64,000 nucleotides of DNA from Streptomyces colonosanans. Its GTDB lineage: Bacteria; Actinomycetota; Actinomycetes; Streptomycetales; Streptomycetaceae. The stretch spans positions 1 to 64,000 of the forward strand of contig NZ_MLYP01000083.1 in assembly GCF_001866645.1 (NCBI RefSeq), in the 5' to 3' direction. Shown here one piece after another: positions 25,023 through 33,052 of this stretch. The notes below the pieces were generated by a model. The model ran no database searches, was not told where the DNA came from, and saw nothing but the letters and a program-made list of their open reading frames with translations. How positions within the stretch are numbered: the first letter of the stretch is position 1; every line of letters begins with the position of its first letter. The translations under genes and the position numbers were made by a program.

Positions 25023-25820
25023 GTGACGCAGCACGTCCCGTCGATCGAGCCCGAGCTGGCCGGAGTGCGCAACTTCCGGGACGTGGGCGGTCTGCCGACC
25101 GTGGACGGACGGCGTGTGCGGCAGGGAGTGCTCTTCCGCAGCGGTCACCTCGCGCACGCGACGCAGGAGGATGCGACGTTCCTCGCCTCCCTCGGCCTGC
25201 ACACGATCTTCGACTTCCGCAACGCGGCGGACAAGAAGCTGGAGGGGCCCGACGTCGAGCTGCCGGGCGTGCGGAACGTCAGCCTTCCGCTGACCGACCC
25301 GGCCGACGGCTCGGAGTTCTGGAAGATGGTCCGCGACGGCGATCTGGAGCAACTGCGCGCACTGCTCGCCGATGGCAAGGCCGCGAACCGCATGATCGTC
25401 TCGTATCGCACGATGGTCACGGAGCGCACGGCCGAACACTCCCAGGTGCTGCACGCGCTGATCGAGGACAGCGTGCCGGCGCTGATGCACTGCGCCGCGG
25501 GCAAGGATCGCGCGGGCCTGTCGGTCGCGGTCACGCTACTGGCCCTCGGGGTCGAGCGCGAGGCGATCGTCGCAGACTATCTGGAGTCGAACGCCAAGCA
25601 CCGCCGGTACAAGGTGCACCGCAACGGCTCGTCGGCCGAAACGTACTCCCCCGAGGTGATGGAGCTGCTCAGCCCGTTCTTCGACGCACGCGCCGAATAC
25701 CTCGCGGCGGCGTTCGAGACCGTGGAGGAGACCTGGGGCGGCATCGACCCCTATCTGGAGCAGGGGCTCGGGGTCACACCTGTGCAGCGGGAGCGGCTTC
25801 GCGAGCGGCTACTGGACTGA
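25023..25820 (+). CDS. Tyrosine/serine protein phosphatase (PTP, PtpB-like)
   Basis: A 265-residue phosphatase of the tyrosine-phosphatase superfamily. The N-terminal 'GVRNFRDVGGLPT' and 'GVLFRSGHLAHAT' are typical of the actinobacterial PtpB-like group, and the P-loop 'HCAAGKDRAG' has nucleophile Cys157 and Arg163. It probably removes phosphate from Tyr/Ser of proteins or from phosphoinositides in the cytoplasm. GTG at 25023 follows GGGAGGAG; the frame is open upstream but unlike coding sequence. It converges on the small membrane-protein gene. Confidence 0.9.
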   Translation: MTQHVPSIEPELAGVRNFRDVGGLPTVDGRRVRQGVLFRSGHLAHATQEDATFLASLGLHTIFDFRNAADKKLEGPDVELPGVRNVSLPLTDPADGSEFWKMVRDGDLEQLRALLADGKAANRMIVSYRTMVTERTAEHSQVLHALIEDSVPALMHCAAGKDRAGLSVAVTLLALGVEREAIVADYLESNAKHRRYKVHRNGSSAETYSPEVMELLSPFFDARAEYLAAAFETVEETWGGIDPYLEQGLGVTPVQRERLRERLLD

Positions 25821-25862
25821 ACCGCCTCCGCTCGCTGGACCGTGTCTCTCCCGCCTCGCGTC

Positions 25863-26015
25863 CTACTTCTGCGCGCCGAGCTCGAACAGCAGCCAGATGA
25901 AGCCGGCGAAGAGGTGACCGACGGCGATGTAGATGACGAGACGTATCCACAGGGCGCGGGGGAACTTCTCCTCCATCGACCTGCGTTCGGGGCTGGTCTG
26001 CGGGTGCTCGGTCAT
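25863..26015 (-). CDS. Small membrane protein (DUF6126-like)
   Basis: A 50-residue protein: a charged N-terminus ('MTEHPQTSPERRSMEEKFPR') followed by one membrane segment ('LWIRLVIYIAVGHLFAGF') and a short polar tail. It resembles the small Streptomyces family named DUF6126, which commonly follows XRE-cupin regulator genes. The ATG overlaps the regulator's stop (ATGA), so translation is coupled. The role is unknown; a membrane partner or sensor for the regulator is a guess. Confidence 0.75.
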   Translation of the reverse strand: MTEHPQTSPERRSMEEKFPRALWIRLVIYIAVGHLFAGFIWLLFELGAQK

Positions 26016-26623
26016 AGCGTTTCTCCAGGGGTGGGGCCGATGCAGAGCGCGGAGTTCGGGCTCTGCAGCAGAGTGTGGACGAAGAGCAGCTCGGCCCCGT
26101 CATGATCGACGGCCGCGATCCGGTGAGGGGTGAGCGAGTCGAAGTGCGCGCTGTCGCCCGACTCGAGGATGTGCGCGCTGTCACCGAGGCACAGCCGCAG
26201 CCGCCCCTTGAGGACGTACAGCCACTCCTCACCGGGATGGACGCGCACGATGTCGCTCTGGGTGCCGGGAGGGACGTGGACGCGCAGGGCCTGCATCCCG
26301 CGGCCCGATGCGCCGGCCTGCCAGTATGTCCAGCCGCCCGCCCTCGTGGGCTCCATCTCGGGGGCGCGCACGACCGCGTCCCGGTCGGCGACGGTCTCGC
26401 CGAGCAGTTCGGAGACTGTCGTACCGTAGATACGAGCGAGGGCGAGCAGCATCGGCAGCGAAGGCTGACGCTGACCGGTCTCCAGCCGGGACAGGTGTGC
26501 GGGCGAGAGCCCGGCGGAGCGGGCCGCGACCTCCAGAGTGAGGGAGGCACGACGACGCAGCGCTCGCAACTGAGGCGCGACGGCGGGCAGGTCCTCGGCT
26601 GGCCCGGTCTCGGAAGTGCTCAT
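26012..26623 (-). CDS. XRE-family regulator with cupin domain
   Basis: A 203-residue regulator. The helix-turn-helix at about residues 15-70 ('LEVAARSAGLSPAHLSRLET') is followed by a cupin effector domain from about 115 ('VHPGEEWLYVLKGRLRLCLG', 'HFDSLTPHRIAAVD'). Proteins of this type repress nearby genes and sense small metabolites. The ATG at 26623 is preferred to the upstream start, which would enter the operator. Two identical palindromes just upstream are likely its autoregulatory sites. It is cotranscribed with the small membrane protein. Confidence 0.9.
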   Translation of the reverse strand: MSTSETGPAEDLPAVAPQLRALRRRASLTLEVAARSAGLSPAHLSRLETGQRQPSLPMLLALARIYGTTVSELLGETVADRDAVVRAPEMEPTRAGGWTYWQAGASGRGMQALRVHVPPGTQSDIVRVHPGEEWLYVLKGRLRLCLGDSAHILESGDSAHFDSLTPHRIAAVDHDGAELLFVHTLLQSPNSALCIGPTPGETL

Positions 26624-26643
26624 ACCTCTATTCAGCCGCAAGT

Positions 26644-26678
26644 TTGCCTTTCAGGCAACTTTCTTGCCTCAAAGGCAA
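26644..26678. promoter_or_regulatory. Tandem operator of the XRE-cupin regulator
   Basis: Two palindromes of form TTGCCT-N3-AGGCAA, at 26644-26658 and 26664-26678, are spaced 20 bases centre to centre, two helical turns on one DNA face. They lie just before the regulator start, so autoregulation is likely. Confidence 0.7.
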
Positions 26679-26702
26679 ACCCGCCGGGACCTTCGGCAGC
26701 GG

Positions 26703-28100
26703 CTACCGGTTCGCCACCGCCTGCTTGATCAGCGTCTTCCCGAAGTCCCACATCAGCCCGCCGTCGTGCGCGTCGTCCATGACCGCGGTGAAGGCCGCCA
26801 CGAACCGGTCGACGTCCTCCTCGTCGATGATCAGCGGCGGGATCAGCTTGATCACCTCCAGATGGTCCCCGGAGACCTGGGTGAGGATCCGGTGGCGCTG
26901 CAGCAGCGGGACGACGACCATCTGCGCGAACAGGCCCTTGCGGGCCGCCTGCAGCACGGTCCACCGGCTGCGCAGCTTCAGTGAGCTGGGCCGGCCGAAC
27001 TCGATGCCGATCATCAGGCCGCGGCCGCGTACGTCGCTGAGCAGCTCGTACTTGTCGATGAGCGCCGACAGCCGGGACTTCAGCTGCTTCCCGACGACAC
27101 GGGCGTTCGCGACGATCTGTTCGTTCTCCATGACGGACAGGACGGCGAGTCCCGCCGCCATCGCCTGTGCGTTGGACCCGAAGCTCGCGGAGTGCACGAG
27201 CACCCGGTCCATGGACGAGTAGACCTTCTTGAAGATCCACTGCTTGCCGAGGGTGGCACCGACCGGCACATAGCCGCCGGAGAGTGCCTTCGCCACACAC
27301 ACCAGGTCCGGTTCGACGCCGCTCTCGTGCTGGTAGGCGTAGAAATCCCCGGTACGGCCCAGACCGGTCTGCACCTCGTCCGCGATCAGCAGCGCCTTGT
27401 GCCTGTGCAGCAACTCCTGGGCCGCGGCCAGATAGCCGGGCGGGGCCTCGTGGACGCCCTTGCCCTGGATGGGCTCGACGATGAGGGCCGCCACGTCCCC
27501 CTTCTTCAGCTCCCGGGCGAGGGCGTCGAGGTCGCCGAGCGGTACCGCCGTGTCGGGCAGCAGCGGGGCGAAGCCGTCACGGAAGCCGGGCTCGCCGTTC
27601 ACGGAGAGGGACCCGGCGGTCAGCCCGTGGAAGGCATGGGCGCAGTACAGGATCCGCGGTCTGCCCGTGGCGTACCGGGCGAACTTCAGCGCCGTCTCGA
27701 CGGCCTCCGTCCCGCTGTTGCCGAAGAACACCCGGTCCAGATGCGGGCTGTGCGCCAGCAGCTTCTCCGCCAGCAGCCCGGGCAGCGGCTGGCAGTCGAA
27801 GCGGGTGAGGTCGGCGAGCTGTGCGTCCAGGACGTCGTGCAGCGCCTTGCGGACCACGGGGTGGTGGCGGCCCAGGCCCATCACCCCGAACCCGGCGAGC
27901 ATGTCCAGGTAGTCGCCCCCGTCGGCATCCCAGAAGTGGGCGCCCTCGGCGCACTCGTAGACCTTGTCGAAGCCGATGGTGTGAAGCATGCGCGGGAGCT
28001 GGTGGTTGAGGTACTTCGCATGCAGCTCGTAGCGCTCGGCCCCGCGCTCGGCCAGGAGCGCGCCGAGATCGAACTCCCGGTTCCCGGAAGGAGTGGTCAT
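26703..28100 (-). CDS. PLP-dependent class III aminotransferase of the hopanoid operon
   Basis: A 465-residue fold-type I aminotransferase, HpnO-like. Seen: 'LDMLAGFGVMGLGRHHP', the PLP-contact 'FFGNSGTEAVETALKFAR', 'LIADEVQTGLGRTG', and the Schiff-base Lys in 'CVAKALSGGYVPVGA'. From its place at the end of the hopanoid operon it probably converts the C35 ribosylhopane-derived aldehyde to aminobacteriohopanetriol. The ATG overlaps the dxs stop by 4 bases. Ornithine/acetylornithine aminotransferase is the general relative; the operon context decides against that role. Confidence 0.9.
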   Translation of the reverse strand: MTTPSGNREFDLGALLAERGAERYELHAKYLNHQLPRMLHTIGFDKVYECAEGAHFWDADGGDYLDMLAGFGVMGLGRHHPVVRKALHDVLDAQLADLTRFDCQPLPGLLAEKLLAHSPHLDRVFFGNSGTEAVETALKFARYATGRPRILYCAHAFHGLTAGSLSVNGEPGFRDGFAPLLPDTAVPLGDLDALARELKKGDVAALIVEPIQGKGVHEAPPGYLAAAQELLHRHKALLIADEVQTGLGRTGDFYAYQHESGVEPDLVCVAKALSGGYVPVGATLGKQWIFKKVYSSMDRVLVHSASFGSNAQAMAAGLAVLSVMENEQIVANARVVGKQLKSRLSALIDKYELLSDVRGRGLMIGIEFGRPSSLKLRSRWTVLQAARKGLFAQMVVVPLLQRHRILTQVSGDHLEVIKLIPPLIIDEEDVDRFVAAFTAVMDDAHDGGLMWDFGKTLIKQAVANR

Positions 28101-30190
28101 CCCTGTGTCTCCTTGGACAGCTCGTCCTTGGCGGCCGCCGCCTCGGCAGGCATCGTCCGCCCGTCAAGGAGTTGCGTCCGGGGCGCTCCCGCACCGGCGC
28201 GCCGGCCGGAAGCCCTCGTACCGGGTGTACGCGGGCTTTCGTCCGGTGCGGCGAGAGCGGGGGTCTCCTCTGCCCGAAGAGCTTGGGGGAGCACCGGACG
28301 TGGTGACGCGGCGGATGATGGCTGCCTGGGCACCAGGCAGCCGCTGATCCGCCCCGCAACCTCGACGGGCGTGAGGCCGATGTCGGCCAGCACCTCGCCG
28401 CGCTTGGCGTGCGCGAGGAACTGCTCCGGGATCCCGAACCGCCGTACCGGCACGTCGACGTCGGCGTCGCCGAGCGCCAGCGCGACCGCGGAGCCGACAC
28501 CGGCGGACCGGATGTTGTCCTCGACGACCGCTACGAGCCGGTGCTCGGCGGCCAGGCCCGGCAACACGGGGTCGACCGGCTTGACCCAGCGCGGGTCGAC
28601 GACCGTGCAGCCGATACCGCGGGCCTCCAGCAGCTCGGCGGCCTGGAGGCAGACGGGTGCCATGACGCCGACGGCGACCAGGAGCACCTCGGGCCGGTCG
28701 GCCCGGTGCAGCACATCCAGGCCGCCCACCCGGTCCACCGCCGAAATCGCCGGGCCCACCGACTCCTTCGGGAACCGGATCAGCGTCGGCGCGTCGTCGA
28801 CCGCGACCGCTTCGCGCAACTGCGCCCGCAGTTGGTCGGCGTCGCGCGGCGCGGCGATCCTCAGTCCCGGCACCACCTGCAGGACGGACATGTCCCACAT
28901 GCCGTTGTGCGACGGTCCGTCGACGCCCGTGACCCCGGCCCGGTCCAGGACGAACGTGACCCCGCAGCGGTGCAGGGCGACGTCCATCAGAAGCTGGTCG
29001 AAGGCCCGGTTGAGGAAAGTCGCGTAGACGGCGACGACGGGGTGCAGCCCGCCGGTCGCGAGACCGGCCGCGGACACCGCCGCGTGCTGTTCCGCGATCC
29101 CCACGTCCCACACCCGGTCGGGAAACCGCTCCGCGAACTTGGTCAGACCCACCGGGTGCAGCATGGCCGCCGTGATCGCCACGACGTCCTCGCGTTCCTC
29201 GCCGATCCGCACGATCTCGTCGCCGAACACCGAGGTCCACGAGGGGCCGCCCGTCGGCGCAAGAGGTTCGCAGGTGAGCGGGTCCATCGCGCCGACGGTG
29301 TGGAAGTGGTCCTCCTTGTGGGCGAGCGCGGGCTCATAGCCGCGGCCCTTCTCGGTGAGGCAGTGGATCACTACCGGACCGTGGAAGCGCTTCGCCCGGC
29401 GCAGCGCCGATTCGACGGCCCTGAGGTCGTGCCCGTCGATCGGCCCGACGTACTTCAGGCCGAGGTCCTCGAACAGTCCCTGCGGCGCGAACGCGTCCTT
29501 GAAGCCCTTCTTCGCCCCGTGCAGTGCCTCGTAGACGGTGTGGCCGACGACGGGCGTACGCTGCAGCACGTCCTTGCCCCAGGCCAGGACCTTCTCGTAA
29601 CCGTCCGTCGTCCGCAGGGTGGCGAGGTGGTTGGCGAGGCCACCGATGGTCGGCGCGTAGGAGCGTTCGTTGTCGTTGACGACGATGATCAGCGGACGGT
29701 CCTTGGCAGCGGCGATGTTGTTGAGCGCCTCCCAGGCCATGCCGCCGGTCAGCGCACCGTCCCCGATGACCGCGACGACATGGCCCTTCTCCCCCTGCAC
29801 CTGCCGGGCCTTGGCGAGCCCGTCGGCCCAGCCGAGCACCGTGGAGGCGTGGCTGTTCTCGATGATGTCGTGCTCGGACTCCTCACGCGACGGATAGCCG
29901 GACAGACCGCCCTTGCCGCGCAGCTTGGAGAAGTCCTGACGCCCCGTCAATAGCTTGTGTACATAGCTCTGGTGACCGGTGTCCCACAGGATGCGGTCGA
30001 CCGGCGACTCGAAGGCCCGGTGGAGAGCGATGGAGAGTTCCACCACTCCCAGATTGGGCCCCAGGTGGCCACCGGTCCTGGCGACCGCATGGACCAGGAA
30101 CTCCCTGATCTCCTCGGCCAGTTGACGAAGCTCTGACTCGGACAGCGCCTTCAGGTCGCGTGGTCCCCGGATGCTCTCCAGAATCGACAC
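28097..30190 (-). CDS. dxs: 1-deoxy-D-xylulose-5-phosphate synthase
   Basis: The thiamine-diphosphate enzyme that condenses pyruvate and glyceraldehyde-3-phosphate, first step of the MEP pathway to isoprenoids. Seen: 'SYVHKLLTGRQDF' early, the ThDP motif 'GDGALTGGMAWEALN...VNDNERS', the transketolase pyrimidine domain 'PDRVWDVGIAEQHAAVSAAG' and a C-terminal domain. The length, 697, exceeds the usual 620-650: residues from about 619 on include a Pro/Ala/Arg-rich insertion that carries a DNA inverted repeat. GTG at 30190 follows GAGGGGG. Likely a second dxs copy dedicated to hopanoids, as in S. coelicolor. Confidence 0.95.
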   Translation of the reverse strand: MSILESIRGPRDLKALSESELRQLAEEIREFLVHAVARTGGHLGPNLGVVELSIALHRAFESPVDRILWDTGHQSYVHKLLTGRQDFSKLRGKGGLSGYPSREESEHDIIENSHASTVLGWADGLAKARQVQGEKGHVVAVIGDGALTGGMAWEALNNIAAAKDRPLIIVVNDNERSYAPTIGGLANHLATLRTTDGYEKVLAWGKDVLQRTPVVGHTVYEALHGAKKGFKDAFAPQGLFEDLGLKYVGPIDGHDLRAVESALRRAKRFHGPVVIHCLTEKGRGYEPALAHKEDHFHTVGAMDPLTCEPLAPTGGPSWTSVFGDEIVRIGEEREDVVAITAAMLHPVGLTKFAERFPDRVWDVGIAEQHAAVSAAGLATGGLHPVVAVYATFLNRAFDQLLMDVALHRCGVTFVLDRAGVTGVDGPSHNGMWDMSVLQVVPGLRIAAPRDADQLRAQLREAVAVDDAPTLIRFPKESVGPAISAVDRVGGLDVLHRADRPEVLLVAVGVMAPVCLQAAELLEARGIGCTVVDPRWVKPVDPVLPGLAAEHRLVAVVEDNIRSAGVGSAVALALGDADVDVPVRRFGIPEQFLAHAKRGEVLADIGLTPVEVAGRISGCLVPRQPSSAASPRPVLPQALRAEETPALAAPDESPRTPGTRASGRRAGAGAPRTQLLDGRTMPAEAAAAKDELSKETQG
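28205..28245. repeat. Interspersed inverted repeat inside the dxs 3' end
   Basis: CCGGAAGCCCTCGTAC and GTACGCGGGCTTTCGTCCGG form an imperfect hairpin of about 15 bp with a 5-base loop. It lies within the part of dxs that encodes the unusual C-terminal insertion, and resembles the short hairpin repeats scattered through Streptomyces genomes. Confidence 0.55.
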
Positions 30191-30217
30191 GCTCGGCCCC
30201 CTCTCGGTCCCTGCTGT

Positions 30218-31375
30218 TCAGCTCACGGTGACGGCCGGTTCTCCGGACCCGGCGCCGTCCTTCTCCATCTGCTCGGCGATCTTCATCGCTTCCTCGATGA
30301 GCGTCTCCACGATCTTCGACTCGGGCACGGTCTTGATGACCCGGCCCTTGACGAAGATCTGGCCCTTGCCGTTGCCGGAGGCGACCCCCAGGTCCGCCTC
30401 CCGCGCCTCCCCCGGACCGTTGACCACACACCCCATGACCGCGACCCGCAGCGGCACCTCCATGCCCTCCAGGCCCGCCGTGACCTCCTCGGCCAGCTTG
30501 TACACATCGACCTGGGCGCGCCCGCACGACGGGCACGAGACGATCTCCAGGCGCCGCTGCCGCAGGCCCAGGGACTCCAGGATCTGGATGCCGACCTTGA
30601 CCTCCTCGACCGGAGGCGCGGACAGCGACACCCGGATGGTGTCGCCGATGCCCTGGGAGAGCAGCGCACCGAAGGCGACGGCCGACTTGATGGTGCCCTG
30701 GAAGGCCGGCCCGGCCTCGGTGACACCCAGGTGGAGCGGGTAGTCGCACTGCTCGGCGAGCTGGCGGTAGGCGTTGACCATCACGACCGGGTCGTTGTGC
30801 TTGACCGAGATCTTGATGTCCCGGAAGCCGTGCTCCTCGAAGAGCGACGCCTCCCACAGCGCCGACTCCACGAGCGCCTCGGGCGTCGCCCTGCCGTGCT
30901 TCTGCAGCAGCCGTCTGTCCAGCGAGCCCGCGTTCACCCCGATCCGGATCGGGGTGCCGTGGTCCTTGGCCGCCTTCGCGATCTCCTTGACCTTGTCGTC
31001 GAACTGCTTGATGTTGCCGGGGTTCACCCGAACGGCCGCACAGCCCGCCTCGATCGCCGCGAACACGTACTTCGGTTGGAAGTGGATGTCCGCGATCACC
31101 GGGATCTGCGACTTGCGGGCGATCGTGCCGAGGGCGTCCGCGTCGTCCTGGGTGGGGCAGGCGACGCGGACGATCTGGCAGCCGGACGCGGTGAGCTCCG
31201 CGATCTGCTGCAACGTGGCGCCGATGTCCGACGTACGGGTCGTCGTCATCGACTGCACCGACACCGGGGCCCCGCCCCCGACCGCCACCGGCCCGACGTG
31301 GATCTGTCGCGACACGCGCCGCTGCGCCAGCGGACGGACGGGAACCTCGGGAACACCCAAGGGAATGGCGGTCAT
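30218..31375 (-). CDS. ispG: 4-hydroxy-3-methylbut-2-enyl-diphosphate synthase (IspG/GcpE)
   Basis: An iron-sulphur enzyme of the MEP pathway that reduces MEcPP to HMBPP. The 385 residues fit the family. A TIM-barrel N-terminus ('GGGAPVSVQSMTTTRTSD', 'DIHFQPKYVFAAIEAGC') is followed by the 4Fe-4S domain with ligands in 'SCPSCGRAQVD' and 'MGCVVNGPGEARE' (three Cys and a Glu). It lies 4 bases after hpnH and 27 before dxs, in the operon. It is probably a second copy beside a housekeeping ispG elsewhere. Confidence 0.96.
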   Translation of the reverse strand: MTAIPLGVPEVPVRPLAQRRVSRQIHVGPVAVGGGAPVSVQSMTTTRTSDIGATLQQIAELTASGCQIVRVACPTQDDADALGTIARKSQIPVIADIHFQPKYVFAAIEAGCAAVRVNPGNIKQFDDKVKEIAKAAKDHGTPIRIGVNAGSLDRRLLQKHGRATPEALVESALWEASLFEEHGFRDIKISVKHNDPVVMVNAYRQLAEQCDYPLHLGVTEAGPAFQGTIKSAVAFGALLSQGIGDTIRVSLSAPPVEEVKVGIQILESLGLRQRRLEIVSCPSCGRAQVDVYKLAEEVTAGLEGMEVPLRVAVMGCVVNGPGEAREADLGVASGNGKGQIFVKGRVIKTVPESKIVETLIEEAMKIAEQMEKDGAGSGEPAVTVS

Positions 31376-31379
31376 CCCG

Positions 31380-32405
31380 TCACCGCTGCTTTCCGCTGGT
31401 CATGGTCTCGCGCGCGGCCCGCAGCGACTCCTTCAAAGAGCCCATGGTGGCGAGCACGGCGGTCGGCTCGTACCCACAGTGCGCCATGCAGTTGGCGCAG
31501 CGCGGATCCTTGCCTCGGCCGTACTTTTCCCAGTCGGTCTCCTCCAGCAGTTGCCGGTACGTGGCCACGTACCCGTCGCTCATCAGGTAGCAGGGCCTCT
31601 GCCAGCCGAAGAGCGAATAGCTCGGGATCGCCCACGCGGTGCACGGGAAGTCGACCTTGCCCTCGAGGAAGTCCAGGAAGAGCGGGCTCTGGTTGAGCCG
31701 CCACCGCCTGCGGTTGCCGCCCGAGAAGGCCTTCTTGAACAGCTCGCGGGTCTGCTGCACGCCGAGGAAGTGCTCCTGGTCGGGGGCCTTCTCGTAGGCG
31801 TAGGCGGGCGACAGCATCATCTCGTCGACCTGCAGGTCGTCGTTGAGGAAGTTCAGCACCTCCACGATGGTCTGCGGGGTGTCGGTGTTGAAGAAGGTCG
31901 AGTTGGTGGTGACCCGGAAGCCGCGTCGCTTGGCCTCCTTGATGGCCTCCACCGCTTCGTCGAAGGTGCCTTCCTTCGCCACGGAGGCGTCGTGCCGCTC
32001 ACGCAGCCCGTCGATGTGCACGGCCCAGGCGAAGTAGGGCGAGGGCTTGAACTTGTCCATCTTCTTGCGCATCAGCAGCGCGTTGGTGCACAGGAAGACG
32101 AACTTCTTCTTGGCCACCAGCTGCCGCACGATCTCGTCGATCTGCGGATGCATCAGCGGTTCTCCACCTGCGATGGACACCATCGGTGCACCGGACTCGA
32201 GAACCGCTCCCACGGCCTGTGCGACCGGCATGCGCTGCTTGAGCACGCCTGCCGGATGCTGGATCTTGCCGCAGCCCTCACACTTCAGGTTGCAGGCGAA
32301 GAGGGGTTCCAGTTCGACCAGCAGCGCGAACTTGTCCCGCCTCCTGAGTTTCTGTTCAAACAGGTACGTAGCGACCTTGATGGTCTGACGCAGCGGCATA
32401 GCCAT
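31380..32405 (-). CDS. hpnH: Adenosyl-hopene transferase HpnH (radical SAM)
   Basis: A 341-residue radical SAM enzyme that adds the 5'-deoxyadenosyl radical to diploptene, giving adenosylhopane, the first step in side-chain formation. The cluster motif is CxxxCxxC in 'FACNLKCEGCGKI', followed by 'VSIAGGEPLMHPQI' for SAM binding. C-terminal cysteines ('CANCMAHCGYEP') fit the SPASM-like twitch domain. ATG 32405 follows GGAGGTGAG; the longer frame overlaps hpnG's coding end. It lies 5 bases after hpnG and 4 before ispG. Confidence 0.95.
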   Translation of the reverse strand: MAMPLRQTIKVATYLFEQKLRRRDKFALLVELEPLFACNLKCEGCGKIQHPAGVLKQRMPVAQAVGAVLESGAPMVSIAGGEPLMHPQIDEIVRQLVAKKKFVFLCTNALLMRKKMDKFKPSPYFAWAVHIDGLRERHDASVAKEGTFDEAVEAIKEAKRRGFRVTTNSTFFNTDTPQTIVEVLNFLNDDLQVDEMMLSPAYAYEKAPDQEHFLGVQQTRELFKKAFSGGNRRRWRLNQSPLFLDFLEGKVDFPCTAWAIPSYSLFGWQRPCYLMSDGYVATYRQLLEETDWEKYGRGKDPRCANCMAHCGYEPTAVLATMGSLKESLRAARETMTSGKQR

Positions 32406-32410
32406 CTGGC

Positions 32411-33052
32411 TCACCTCCGAGGGAGCAGCAAAGAACGGTGCCATTCGAAGAAAGCTGGGAGGACGGCACGTAGGACGCGGAAAGCCGATATTCCACCGCG
32501 CAAGGTGCCGATTCGGACGAGTTCATGTTCTGGAGCGTCCACGACCACCCGGACGGCCGCAACCGGGCGGTCCCCCGCGCGCACGGCGCTGTGGACCGTC
32601 GCGGCAGACTCCATGTCGACCGCGATGGCGCCCGTCGCAAGTAGTTCCGACCGCTCCTGACCTCGGACGACGTGGTCCGAGCCGGTGAGCGGCCCGGTGT
32701 GGACGGTGCGCCCCGGGACGGTACGCACGAGTTCCTTGACCAGTAGCTCCGTGCCCACACACGGGGTGGTGCCGCGCGGGTCCCAGGCCTCCTCGGCGAC
32801 GACCAGGTCGCCGGGGTGCATACCGGGAGCGAGGCCCGCGCAGAAGCCCGTGGCGAGGACGGCCGCCCCGGCGAGCGCCGGGTCGGCCAGCGCCCGGGTG
32901 ATCGAACGCTCGGCCGACCGGGGTCCCATACCCGTGCGGAGTACGGTGACGGGCCCGTCGGCGCCCGCCCGGTCGCCGCTGCGCAGCGCGAACTGCTCGA
33001 TGCCGAGCGCGCAGGCGATCAGCAGCGGGGCCGCGTCGGGCTTCTTGCTCAT
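32411..33052 (-). CDS. hpnG: Phosphorylase/nucleosidase HpnG
   Basis: A 213-residue member of the nucleoside phosphorylase superfamily. It removes adenine from adenosylhopane, leaving ribosylhopane. Seen: 'GIEQFALRSG', 'RTGMGPRSAERSI', 'LATGFCAGLAPGMHPGDLV' and the substrate-binding 'AVDMESAATVHSA' with the catalytic Asp/Glu. Its ATG overlaps the shc stop (ATGA). The ORF is open further upstream in shadow of shc, which is ignored. Confidence 0.92.
   Translation of the reverse strand: MSKKPDAAPLLIACALGIEQFALRSGDRAGADGPVTVLRTGMGPRSAERSITRALADPALAGAAVLATGFCAGLAPGMHPGDLVVAEEAWDPRGTTPCVGTELLVKELVRTVPGRTVHTGPLTGSDHVVRGQERSELLATGAIAVDMESAATVHSAVRAGDRPVAAVRVVVDAPEHELVRIGTLRGGISAFRVLRAVLPAFFEWHRSLLLPRR

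Noticed and set aside
27192..29027. 611-codon plus-strand open frame over the aminotransferase and dxs
   Set aside because: Antisense shadow with no recognisable domain.
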